Shown here one piece after another: positions 35,947-43,737 of a stretch of DNA of 64,000 bases. How positions within the stretch are numbered: the stretch's first letter is position 1; each line of letters opens with the position of its first letter. Origin of the DNA: JABJMC01 sp964473745. GTDB taxonomy: Bacteria; Patescibacteriota; Gracilibacteria; UBA1369; UBA12473. The stretch is taken from contig CAYYQE010000007.1 of NCBI GenBank assembly GCA_964473745.1, forward strand, positions 3,981-67,980. The letters run 5' to 3'. The position numbers were made by a program, and so were the translations under genes. Under the pieces are notes generated by a model, which searched no databases, was not told the DNA's origin, and worked only from the letters and a program-made list of their open reading frames with translations.

Positions 35947-36927
35947 TTATTTAGTTGTTTTTTGGCGTAAATAATGGTCGACTATGGTTAGCCAAATCAT
36001 AGCTTCTAACACTGGAACAGCGCGTGGAGCGAGGCAAGGATCATGTCTCCCTTCTATTTTGATGGAGGCAGTTGGTTTGAGAGCCACGCGAATTGTAATA
36101 GGTTTGCCATTGGTGATCCCGCCGTAAATCCCAGTTTCGATTTTGTTGTTTTCTGAGCCTTTTAGATTGGCGACATCGAATCCGGGGCCATACTCAAACC
36201 CTAAAACAGCGTTGATACTTAAGGTCGCTTTGGCTAAATCAGCTTTGAATTTATCAAAAACTGGTTCGCCTAGGCCGATTGGGCAGTTTGAAATTTGAGC
36301 TTCTAGGGTTGCTCCCAGCGAATCTCCGGCTTCTTTGGCTTCTAGAATGGCGGATTCCATTTGTTTGGCTACTTTTAGGTCAGCGGCACGCACCGGGTTT
36401 TGTTCAATAACGTTAAAATCAGGTTCGTTCACGGTTAGGTCTCCAATTTGTTTGGTGTAGGCTATGACTTTGGTTTTTTCACCAGCTGTGCTGAGGACTT
36501 TTTTAGCAATGGCAGCTCCGGCAACTCGCATGGCGGTTTCCCGCGCGGAAGCGCGGCCTCCACCCCGATAATCCCGAAAGCCATATTTTAAATCATAAGT
36601 TTCGTCGGCATGTCCTTTGCGATACGTGTTTTTAATTTTTTCATAATCTTCAGGACGTTGATCCTTGTTGTAAATAATTAGCGAAATTGGTGTTCCCGTT
36701 GTTTTTCCTTCAAAAACTCCAGATAAGATTTCTACTTGATCTGTCTCAGCTCGTTCGGTGGTGAGATTACTTTGTCCTGGCCGACGGCGATCTAAATCTG
36801 GCTGGATGTCTTTTTCTGAAAGAGGAATTCCAGCTGGGCAACCATCAATAACACCTCCGATAGCTTGGCCGTGGGATTCACCCCAAGTGGTAAGTCGGAA
36901 TAAGTGACCAAAGGTATTTCCGGGCAT
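35947..36927 (-). CDS. aroC: Chorismate synthase
   Basis: 326 residues, slightly shorter than the usual 350-390. It converts EPSP to chorismate using reduced FMN. Motifs: FRLTTWGESHGQAIG, DRRRPGQ, GHADETYDLKYG, GGGRASARETA and RHDPCLAPRAVPV. It is the last gene of the gyrA-TSP3-rpmE-aroC unit, 12 bp after rpmE, while the other aro genes are clustered at 59-64 kb. Confidence 0.96.
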   Translation of the reverse strand: MPGNTFGHLFRLTTWGESHGQAIGGVIDGCPAGIPLSEKDIQPDLDRRRPGQSNLTTERAETDQVEILSGVFEGKTTGTPISLIIYNKDQRPEDYEKIKNTYRKGHADETYDLKYGFRDYRGGGRASARETAMRVAGAAIAKKVLSTAGEKTKVIAYTKQIGDLTVNEPDFNVIEQNPVRAADLKVAKQMESAILEAKEAGDSLGATLEAQISNCPIGLGEPVFDKFKADLAKATLSINAVLGFEYGPGFDVANLKGSENNKIETGIYGGITNGKPITIRVALKPTASIKIEGRHDPCLAPRAVPVLEAMIWLTIVDHYLRQKTTK

Positions 36928-36939
36928 AGAATGTTGAAT

Positions 36940-37464
36940 TTAAGCAGCTTCTTCTGATGGGGTTTCTTCCTCAGCCTCTTCAGTCGGCTCAACAGCCTCT
37001 TCTTCCTCAGCCTCTTCAGTCGGCGCAACAGCAGCCTCTTCTTCCTCAGTTGGCGCATCGCTCTTTTCTTCTTCTTCAGCGGTTTCTACCTCTACCGGCG
37101 TTACTCCGCGATAACTTTCACGCTTTTTTTGGAGTTTTTCTTGGAGTTTGGCTTCTTCACGTTCATCACGTTCACGTTCCTTTTGCAGAGCTTCATTAAC
37201 TTTTTCTTCGACAGATTTGCGTTTTTTAGGAGTTTTGGCCTTTATGGTTTCTTGTTTTTTGGCGGCTAGTTTGCGCGCTGCTTCAAATTTTTCGATACGT
37301 CCAGCGGTATCAACAGTTTTCTTTTTACCAGTGTAAAATGGGTGGCATTTAGAACATAACTCCGTAGAATAGCTTTCTTTTGTTGATCCGACTTTAATAA
37401 TGTTTCCACAAGTACAGGTAATGACTGAGTCTTTATAGTATTTTGGATGAATTCCGGTTTTCAT
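36940..37464 (-). CDS. rpmE: Ribosomal protein bL31 with a long charged C-terminal tail
   Basis: 174 residues against about 70 in ordinary bL31. Residues 1-62 are canonical (MKTGIHPKYY...), with the zinc cysteines C17, C19, C37 and C40 and HPFYTGKKK. The remaining 110 residues are first Lys/Glu helical (about 62-120) and then an acidic Glu/Ala/Pro/Thr-rich tail. bL31 bridges the two ribosomal subunits, so the tail would project from the ribosome. The ATG overlaps the upstream TSP3 gene stop (ATGA). Confidence 0.93.
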   Translation of the reverse strand: MKTGIHPKYYKDSVITCTCGNIIKVGSTKESYSTELCSKCHPFYTGKKKTVDTAGRIEKFEAARKLAAKKQETIKAKTPKKRKSVEEKVNEALQKERERDEREEAKLQEKLQKKRESYRGVTPVEVETAEEEEKSDAPTEEEEAAVAPTEEAEEEEAVEPTEEAEEETPSEEAA

Positions 37465-38777
37465 GATTTTTTAGAAGTTTTACGTTTTTTAGAAGTTTTG
37501 CGTTTTTTAGGGGATTTACCCTTAGGAGCGGAGGAAGTATATTTAAAATAAACCAGTAATGCAAGTGTAAATAAAAGGATAAAGCCAAAGGTCAACCCAA
37601 TGACCTGGACCATCTTATTCCCTGTTAAATTAAGGAGAGTGGTTCGCCATTCACCGTTTTCATCAAAAATTTGCAAAGTAGAGGGGAAAAGCATGTTTGC
37701 CCCGATTCGTAATTCAGAGGTTTCACCAACTAAACGACCATCTTTTGTATACCAGCGATAAACCATTTTGGTGCTGTCTCCGTCGGGATCATAAGATGCG
37801 CTCGCATCCAAAACTAAGATTGTTTCGCCAGTTTCAGCATCAATTTCCTCGTATTGTACATACTCAATAACTGGCCCTTGGTTTTCTGGGAACTCATCAT
37901 CTACGTCCAAAAGACCATCGTTGTCATCATCAAGGTCGGCATTATCGCCAATTCCATCATTATCAAAATCAAAGGATTCTCTGCCATTTGTGGCAAAAGC
38001 GTCTTGGCCATCATTTACACCATCGCCATCAGTATCTGGATTTTTAGGATCTGTAATTTCTGGCGTAGAGTCAGTGGAAGAGAGTTCTTCTTCATCTGTA
38101 AGACCATCATTATCATCATCTTCATCAGAGTTATCGCCAATCCCATCGCCATCAGTGTCTATGGTTTCATTTGGGTCTTGGGGAAGGGCATCTTCTTCGT
38201 CTGAAACGCCATCATTGTCATCATCTTCATCAGAGTTATCGCCAATCCCATCGCCATCAGTGTCTGTGGTTTCGTTTGCATCGTATGGGAAAGCGTCTTG
38301 TGTGTCTGGTGTCCCATCGTTATCGTCATCCGGGTCCATTGAATTACCAACAAAGTCTCCGTCAAAATCGTAATCAACAATAGTTGTAAGAAGAGCTTTG
38401 TTGTTATCAGGTTGGTCAAAATCGTCATTCCAAGGGTAAACAGTAGCGCTGATGGTATAGGTGCCAGCGGTTGGAGCCCAATCAACAAAAACCGTGTCAG
38501 TGCTTTCACTTAAAACGGAAATAGCTTGATCGCTACCGATTTGTTCCTGGCTGATTTCATCAACAAAACGAACTGAACCTAAAATATCAGTCCCACTACT
38601 ATTATGAATTGTGGCGTAAACCCGAACCATTTGATTATGAACAATGGTGTCATCAGATAGAAAAAAATTATTATTAGAAAGCCAAAGATCGCCAATGGCC
38701 CAAGCAAAAGGAATTTGGATTAGAATAATTAGGGCCAAGCAGACGGTCCAGATCCAAGGTCTTAGTTGAAGACGCAT
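37461..38777 (-). CDS. Thrombospondin type 3 repeat membrane protein
   Basis: 438 residues. A signal peptide (1-27) is followed by a CARDB-like beta domain (about 30-130), then seven or so Asp-rich thrombospondin type 3 calcium-binding repeats (about 137-305; pattern DxDxDGxxDxxDxD), a PKD-like domain (about 305-385), one membrane segment (about 390-412) and a short basic cytoplasmic tail with repeated KKRKTS. It should be a calcium-stiffened extracellular stalk. It sits between gyrA (13 bp gap) and rpmE (overlap). The leader is TGTCCTCCTTCTT, with no Shine-Dalgarno sequence. No sorting signal is seen. Confidence 0.8.
   Translation of the reverse strand: MRLQLRPWIWTVCLALIILIQIPFAWAIGDLWLSNNNFFLSDDTIVHNQMVRVYATIHNSSGTDILGSVRFVDEISQEQIGSDQAISVLSESTDTVFVDWAPTAGTYTISATVYPWNDDFDQPDNNKALLTTIVDYDFDGDFVGNSMDPDDDNDGTPDTQDAFPYDANETTDTDGDGIGDNSDEDDDNDGVSDEEDALPQDPNETIDTDGDGIGDNSDEDDDNDGLTDEEELSSTDSTPEITDPKNPDTDGDGVNDGQDAFATNGRESFDFDNDGIGDNADLDDDNDGLLDVDDEFPENQGPVIEYVQYEEIDAETGETILVLDASASYDPDGDSTKMVYRWYTKDGRLVGETSELRIGANMLFPSTLQIFDENGEWRTTLLNLTGNKMVQVIGLTFGFILLFTLALLVYFKYTSSAPKGKSPKKRKTSKKRKTSKKS
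38113..38265 (-). repeat. 48-bp direct repeats inside the TSP3 coding region
   Basis: Positions 38113-38160 and 38218-38265 are identical over 48 bases, 105 bp (35 codons) apart. They encode successive calcium-binding repeats. This is a coding repeat, likely prone to slippage. Confidence 0.85.
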
Positions 38778-38790
38778 AAGAAGGAGGACA

Positions 38791-41559
38791 TTAAATTAAT
38801 GTAGGTTGTTCAATATTAGCTTCTTCTTTTGCTTTTGGGGAGGCTTTTTTCTCTTTAGTAGCTTTTTTCTTAGGTTTTGGAGTTTTTTCTACGGGTTTTT
38901 TGATGGGTTTTTCTTCAGTTTTTTTTGCGACTTTTTTTGTAGGTTTTTTTGCGGGAGCTTTTTCTTTAGTTTCTTTCTCGGCTTCTCCCTCGGTTTCTTC
39001 TGCGGTTTCTTCTTCTAGTTCAATTTCCTTGCGAATTAAAGAAATTGAGGCGACTCGGTCAGCTTTTTTGACTCTCATTAGGTAAACTCCTTGAGTGGCA
39101 CGGCCACGAGTAGGAATAGATGTAATTTCGAGTCTGATGATTTGTCCTTCTTTAGAAACAATAATAAGATCTCCTTCGATGTTTCCTTCTAAAACAGCAG
39201 CTCCAACTATTTTACCGGTTTTTGGAGAAAGATTAGCGGTTTTTACTCCTGATCCACCACGAGCTTGAAAGCGATAACTGGAAAGGGGAGTGCGTTTTCC
39301 TAAACCATTTTCGGTTACAACTAATAGATCAGCTCCTTCATCGCGCACAACATCCATTTGAATAACTTCGTCATCTTTTTTCAAACGAATACCACGAACT
39401 CCCATGGATGGGCGCCCCATGGGACGGACATCATGTTCGTCAAACTGAATACATTTTCCTTCTTTGGTGGCGATGACCACCCGGTTGTCTCCAGAAGTTT
39501 GTTTAACCCATTCGAGTTCATCGTCATCACGGAGTTTGATAGCAATTAATCCACTGCGTCGTACATTTTTAAATTGGTCGATAGAGGTTTTTTTAACAGT
39601 CCCTTTAGAAGTCCCCATGAATAAGAATTTTCCTTGTTGTTCTTCACTGATTTTCAAAATAGCCGTGACTTGTTCTTCTTTTTCGAGCTGAAGCAGGTTA
39701 ACAATGGCTTGGCCTTTGGCAGTGCGAGATGTTTGGGGGACTTCATAAGCCGGGAGTTTAAAAACGCGGCCTTTGTTAGTGAAGTAATAAAGGTCATCGT
39801 GGTTTTTGACGTAGCGCATGATGCGAATTTCGTCTTCTTCTTTGGTGCTCATGCCAATAATTCCTTTGCCACCACGATGCTGGGTGCGGAAAGAGGCTGG
39901 TGGAACTCGTTTGATGTAGTTTTCTTTGGTAAGAATGACTAGCATTGGGCTGTTTGGAATGGTGTCTTTTGCGGAAAATTCACCAATAGCATGCGGAATA
40001 ATTTCCGTGCGGCGAGGGTCTCCATATTTTTCCTTAAGTTCAGCTAATTCTTCTTTTAAGATGTTTAGAACTTTTTGGGGATCAGCAAGAATAGCTTCGA
40101 GTTCACTAATTAAAGTGATTTTTTCCTTATATTCATCTTCAATTTTTTGTTGTTCTAAGCCAGCTAAAGTTTGTAATCGCATTTCGAGAATAGCGGCGGA
40201 TTGTTTGTCAGTAAGTTTGAATTTCTTTTCTAGAGCAAGAGCGGCGTCTTCTTTAGTTTTTGATTTTTTGATGGTTTCAATGACAGCATCGATATGATCT
40301 AAAGCAACTTTTAGCCCTTCTAAAATGTGAGCGCGAGCTTTAGCAATTCGTAGTTCGTATTCAGTTTTTTTGGTAATAACAATTTTTCGATGGGCAATGA
40401 AATAATTTAAAACTTCTTTTAGATTAAGAAGTCTTGGTTGAATTCCATCTACCAGCGCAATCATGTTCATATTAAAACTGGTCTGCATGGCCGTCATTTT
40501 GTAGAGTTGGTTCAATATCTTTTTGGGATATGAGTCTCTTTTAAGTTCAATAATAATGCGAATTTCATCACGACTGGATTCATCGCGAATATCAGTAATT
40601 CCAACGATTTTTTTGGCGCGGACAAGTTCTGCTATTTTTTCAATTAAATTCGCTTTATTAACCTGATAGGGGATTTCGGTAACGCGGATTTGGAATTTAC
40701 CGCTTTTTCGTTCCTCGATTTCGGCTCGAGCACGCATAGCAATTCCGCCTCGGCCATTTACGTACATGGCTTTGATAGCCTCGGTGTCATAAATCATGCC
40801 ATAGGTTGGGAAATCAGGACCTTTGATGTATGCCATCAAATCTTCGACAGTGAGTTCTGGATCTTTAATTAAAGCAATTATTCCATCTACTAATTCTCCT
40901 AAATTATGTGGTGGAATATTAGTGGCCATACCAACGGCAATACCCATAGTTCCATTTAAAAGGAGCTGAGGGAGTTTAGCGGGCAGAACGCGCGGTTCTT
41001 GGCGGGAGGTATCGTAGTTATCAACCCAATCCACAGTGTCTTTGTCGATGTCCGCTAGCATTTCTTCGGCAATTTTTTGCATTTTGGCCTCGGTATAACG
41101 ATAGGCAGCAGCTGAATCTCCGTCAATCGAGCCAAAGTTACCTTGGCCATTAACTAGCGGGTAACGTAGTGAGAAATTTTGAGCCATACGAACCATGGAG
41201 TCGTAAACAGCCGAATCTCCATGTGGATGATATTTACCAAGAACTTCACCAACAACGTTAGCTGATTTTCTGAATTTAGCACTAGCGCGCAGGCCAGACT
41301 CGTGCATGACATACAAAATACGGCGATGCACAGGTTTTAAACCATCACGCACATCTGGGAGAGCACGAGAGACAATTACACTCATCGCGTAATCGAGATA
41401 GCACTCTTCCATTTCATCAGAAATGGCGCGGGCCTTATAGCGAGGGTCAAAAAGTTGGGTTTTGGGTTCTTCTTCGTTTTCGGAGGATTCTTCGGTTTTT
41501 TCCTCTTGCTCTTCTAGGTTTTGATCTTCGTTTTCCAAATTTTCATCTTTTTCGGACAT
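38791..41559 (-). CDS. gyrA: DNA gyrase subunit A with acidic N-terminal and basic C-terminal extensions
   Basis: 922 residues. The core is complete: DYAMSVIVSRALPDVRDGLKPVHRRIL, catalytic Y155 in AAAYRYTEA, and the C-terminal beta-pinwheel whose GyrA box is QHRGGKG (usually QRRGGKG), which favours gyrase over Topo IV. Two additions stand out: about 35 acidic residues before the core, and about 95 residues after the pinwheel, first Glu-rich then Lys/Pro/Ala-rich (AKKPTKKVAKK-type), resembling histone H1-like tails. gyrB is 10.4 kb away on the other strand. A promoter with leaderless geometry precedes it. Confidence 0.95.
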   Translation of the reverse strand: MSEKDENLENEDQNLEEQEEKTEESSENEEEPKTQLFDPRYKARAISDEMEECYLDYAMSVIVSRALPDVRDGLKPVHRRILYVMHESGLRASAKFRKSANVVGEVLGKYHPHGDSAVYDSMVRMAQNFSLRYPLVNGQGNFGSIDGDSAAAYRYTEAKMQKIAEEMLADIDKDTVDWVDNYDTSRQEPRVLPAKLPQLLLNGTMGIAVGMATNIPPHNLGELVDGIIALIKDPELTVEDLMAYIKGPDFPTYGMIYDTEAIKAMYVNGRGGIAMRARAEIEERKSGKFQIRVTEIPYQVNKANLIEKIAELVRAKKIVGITDIRDESSRDEIRIIIELKRDSYPKKILNQLYKMTAMQTSFNMNMIALVDGIQPRLLNLKEVLNYFIAHRKIVITKKTEYELRIAKARAHILEGLKVALDHIDAVIETIKKSKTKEDAALALEKKFKLTDKQSAAILEMRLQTLAGLEQQKIEDEYKEKITLISELEAILADPQKVLNILKEELAELKEKYGDPRRTEIIPHAIGEFSAKDTIPNSPMLVILTKENYIKRVPPASFRTQHRGGKGIIGMSTKEEDEIRIMRYVKNHDDLYYFTNKGRVFKLPAYEVPQTSRTAKGQAIVNLLQLEKEEQVTAILKISEEQQGKFLFMGTSKGTVKKTSIDQFKNVRRSGLIAIKLRDDDELEWVKQTSGDNRVVIATKEGKCIQFDEHDVRPMGRPSMGVRGIRLKKDDEVIQMDVVRDEGADLLVVTENGLGKRTPLSSYRFQARGGSGVKTANLSPKTGKIVGAAVLEGNIEGDLIIVSKEGQIIRLEITSIPTRGRATQGVYLMRVKKADRVASISLIRKEIELEEETAEETEGEAEKETKEKAPAKKPTKKVAKKTEEKPIKKPVEKTPKPKKKATKEKKASPKAKEEANIEQPTLI

Positions 41560-41565
41560 GGCCCT

Positions 41566-41574
41566 ACTTTAGCA
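41566..41574 (-). promoter_or_regulatory. Extended -10 of gyrA; leaderless geometry
   Basis: TGCTAAAGT on the minus strand, then 6 nt (AGGGCC), then ATG. The transcript start would fall on the A of ATG. Confidence 0.5.
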
Positions 41575-41611
41575 TAAAAAATAAAATTTAAAAGAGTCTG
41601 TTTAATCATGG

Positions 41612-41640
41612 TTGACGTAATTTGTAAAATGTGATAAGGT
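41612..41640 (+). promoter_or_regulatory. Possible promoter of the GGDEF gene
   Basis: TTGACG (41612-41617) is a good -35. The -10 is weak: TAAGGT at 17 bp. It is back to back with the gyrA promoter. AAGGTG, 12 nt before the ATG, is a poor Shine-Dalgarno-like sequence. Confidence 0.4.
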
Positions 41641-41659
41641 TAAGGTGTGAACTATACTT

Positions 41660-43675
41660 ATGCTTACTTTTAAAATTAATTCGATTTCAACGCGACTAAC
41701 CGACTTATTTGGAGAGTCGAGGGTGATTTTTTGGGGAGATCCAGGTAGCCCTGGCCGGGGAGGCGATGAAGATAGCACAAATGGCAGTCATGCTCGGGCT
41801 GAAGTGGCGATGTTAGAAGATACTTTAGTTCCTTTGGGCGATATTGATGATACTGAGGATACTGAACTTACTGGGCTCCTCGATGGTAGTACTCTTAAAT
41901 TGGAAACGGTTGATGCTACGCCACCGGAGTTATTGACTAAAATGATTAATGAGATTGCTGATTTTCAATTCACAATAGATTCGGCTGATAATGCGGATAA
42001 GGTAAAAAGTTTATTTAAAACAGTTGAGTTTAATCGAGCTCGTTGTTATGCGCCGATTTTTAGCGTAGATAAAAAAGGAGATCAAGTGGTTGTAGGGAAT
42101 GAAATTATTCACGGTCTGGGATATTTTGTGCAGCTTTTAGATGATTTTTTGTGGATTCAAACAAATATGCCTGATGGCGGGACTCAATATATTTTGGATG
42201 CTTATACAAACGCCGATACTTTGCATGATGCAATTTTAACTGAAGCGTATAGCCAGAAACCGAGTGATTATACAGAGATGGTGCAGGGAGTGAGGAGTAC
42301 GTATTCAGGAATACTTTCTAGTGGATTAATGGAAAGGGTAAATCGTGATGTCCCGGCGGGACAAGGTTTTTTGAGAGGGGCGGAGCTTAGAGCTAAAATT
42401 AAGCAAGAAGTAGAATCTTTATCAGAAGATGAAAAGTCTAGAGAGAATGTGGATTCTTTTTCGTGGGATGTTATTAGTGAAGTTGTTAAAGGACTTAGAA
42501 AACGAGCTGGAGACGTTTTGGAGGATGTTGAGCCTGGTCCGACCCTAAGGGAGGGGCGTGAAGCGCTAGATCCTGCTTATGTGAATGATTTGACTAATTA
42601 TTTGTATGCTAACGCGGAATTTATGGGAGGATTACGTCCTTCGATTTTTGATTTAAGACAGCAGTCTGTTGTTGATGTTGCCGATCAAATTCTTAGTGGA
42701 GGAGGAATTGGAGCCGCAAAAATTATTGGGCAAAGATTTGTTTTAATGTTAGAGCAACGTAATAAGGCATTATATGAGTCTCGATTAGAAGCGGATGAAG
42801 CTAAAACTAAGGGAATGATTGATGCTTTGACTGGCATTCCAAATAGAGCGCGGTGGAATGAGCTTATAGATACTAAAGTGAATTCACAGCGTACCGATGG
42901 ACATACAGTTTTAATTTTGGATTTTGCTGGATTTAAAAGGATTAATGATTATGTTTATCAAGAATTGGATGAAGTTGATGATAGTGGGACGCGAAAAAAA
43001 CATCGCGGGCATCCATTAGGAGATGATGTTTTAATTGAAGCCGCTCATGCGATGCAGTCTGGATTAGGACGTGAAGGTGATGTTTTGTGTCGTTATGGAG
43101 GAGAGGAATTTGCTATTTTTATCCCTAAATATTTAAGTTCAAAAGATGTTTTGGCAATTATGAAGAAAATAGATGATCTTTTGTTAGAGATGAGCCGTAA
43201 AATGAAAATTCAATATGATCCGGACAAGGTTCCTCCGGAGGTGTTAGAGTTGGATCCACATTACGCTGAATTGGGATTTGTTCGGCTAGGAGCTTCAGTT
43301 GGAGCTAGTCGAGGAAAAGTTGAAAAGAAAATTAAAGGAGTAGTGAAAAGTGCAGATGAGGTTTTGGCTTTGAATAAACAAGAAGGAAATACATATTTAG
43401 CTTATAACGATCGAATTGGAGTGGCGTTTGGAGATGGATTTGAAGAAGAAACAACGTTAAGCGATCTTTTGGTTTTAGCGGAGAATGAAGAAATTATTAG
43501 TGAGGATGAAATGATTATTAGTAGAGAAATTCTTGATGGTGGTCGTTCAAAAGACCCTCAAGAGTTTGAATACTTTAGAGTAAGTATTGTTCGTTATAAT
43601 TTGAATGATAGAAAATTAGAAATTAATTATGAGCCTTTCGCTGCAGATTGGAAACAAGGAGTGAAATTAGTTTAA
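41660..43675 (+). CDS. GGDEF diguanylate cyclase
   Basis: 671 residues with no signal peptide or membrane segment. Residues 1-385 are an unrecognised, mostly helical acidic region. The GGDEF domain starts at DALTGIPNR (388-396). The active site is GGEEF (480-484), and the inhibitory I-site RxxD is intact as R471-E-G-D474, exactly five residues upstream. The domain should make cyclic di-GMP from GTP and be product-inhibited. It contains a charged insertion (QELDEVDDSGTRKKHRG) and about 85 extra residues at the C terminus. The next gene, a VirB4-like ATPase, has its own promoter. A c-di-GMP enzyme is not typical of very reduced CPR genomes. Confidence 0.88.
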   Translation: MLTFKINSISTRLTDLFGESRVIFWGDPGSPGRGGDEDSTNGSHARAEVAMLEDTLVPLGDIDDTEDTELTGLLDGSTLKLETVDATPPELLTKMINEIADFQFTIDSADNADKVKSLFKTVEFNRARCYAPIFSVDKKGDQVVVGNEIIHGLGYFVQLLDDFLWIQTNMPDGGTQYILDAYTNADTLHDAILTEAYSQKPSDYTEMVQGVRSTYSGILSSGLMERVNRDVPAGQGFLRGAELRAKIKQEVESLSEDEKSRENVDSFSWDVISEVVKGLRKRAGDVLEDVEPGPTLREGREALDPAYVNDLTNYLYANAEFMGGLRPSIFDLRQQSVVDVADQILSGGGIGAAKIIGQRFVLMLEQRNKALYESRLEADEAKTKGMIDALTGIPNRARWNELIDTKVNSQRTDGHTVLILDFAGFKRINDYVYQELDEVDDSGTRKKHRGHPLGDDVLIEAAHAMQSGLGREGDVLCRYGGEEFAIFIPKYLSSKDVLAIMKKIDDLLLEMSRKMKIQYDPDKVPPEVLELDPHYAELGFVRLGASVGASRGKVEKKIKGVVKSADEVLALNKQEGNTYLAYNDRIGVAFGDGFEEETTLSDLLVLAENEEIISEDEMIISREILDGGRSKDPQEFEYFRVSIVRYNLNDRKLEINYEPFAADWKQGVKLV

Positions 43676-43680
43676 TAGGC

Positions 43681-43709
43681 TTGAAATTTAGGTCATTTTC
43701 TGATATAAT
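43681..43709 (+). promoter_or_regulatory. Promoter of the VirB4-like gene
   Basis: TTGAAA (43681-43686), 17-bp spacer, TATAAT (43704-43709), with TGA just before the -10. It is a near-consensus extended promoter. The leader is about 22 nt and has no Shine-Dalgarno sequence. Confidence 0.8.
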
Positions 43710-43737
43710 TATCTGATTTAGTGAACCTTATAAATTT

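Noticed and set aside
38113..38265. CRISPR-like direct repeats
   Set aside because: Repeats are in frame, 105 bp apart, with coding spacers that keep the TSP3 pattern. No cas gene is present.
37921..38373. Ser/Pro-rich plus-strand frame
   Set aside because: It is the complement of the Asp-rich TSP3 repeats (GAT/TCA codons read backwards); the minus-strand gene has signal peptide, domains and membrane helix.
38806..39018. Phe-rich plus-strand frame resembling a membrane protein
   Set aside because: It is the complement of the Lys-rich GyrA tail.
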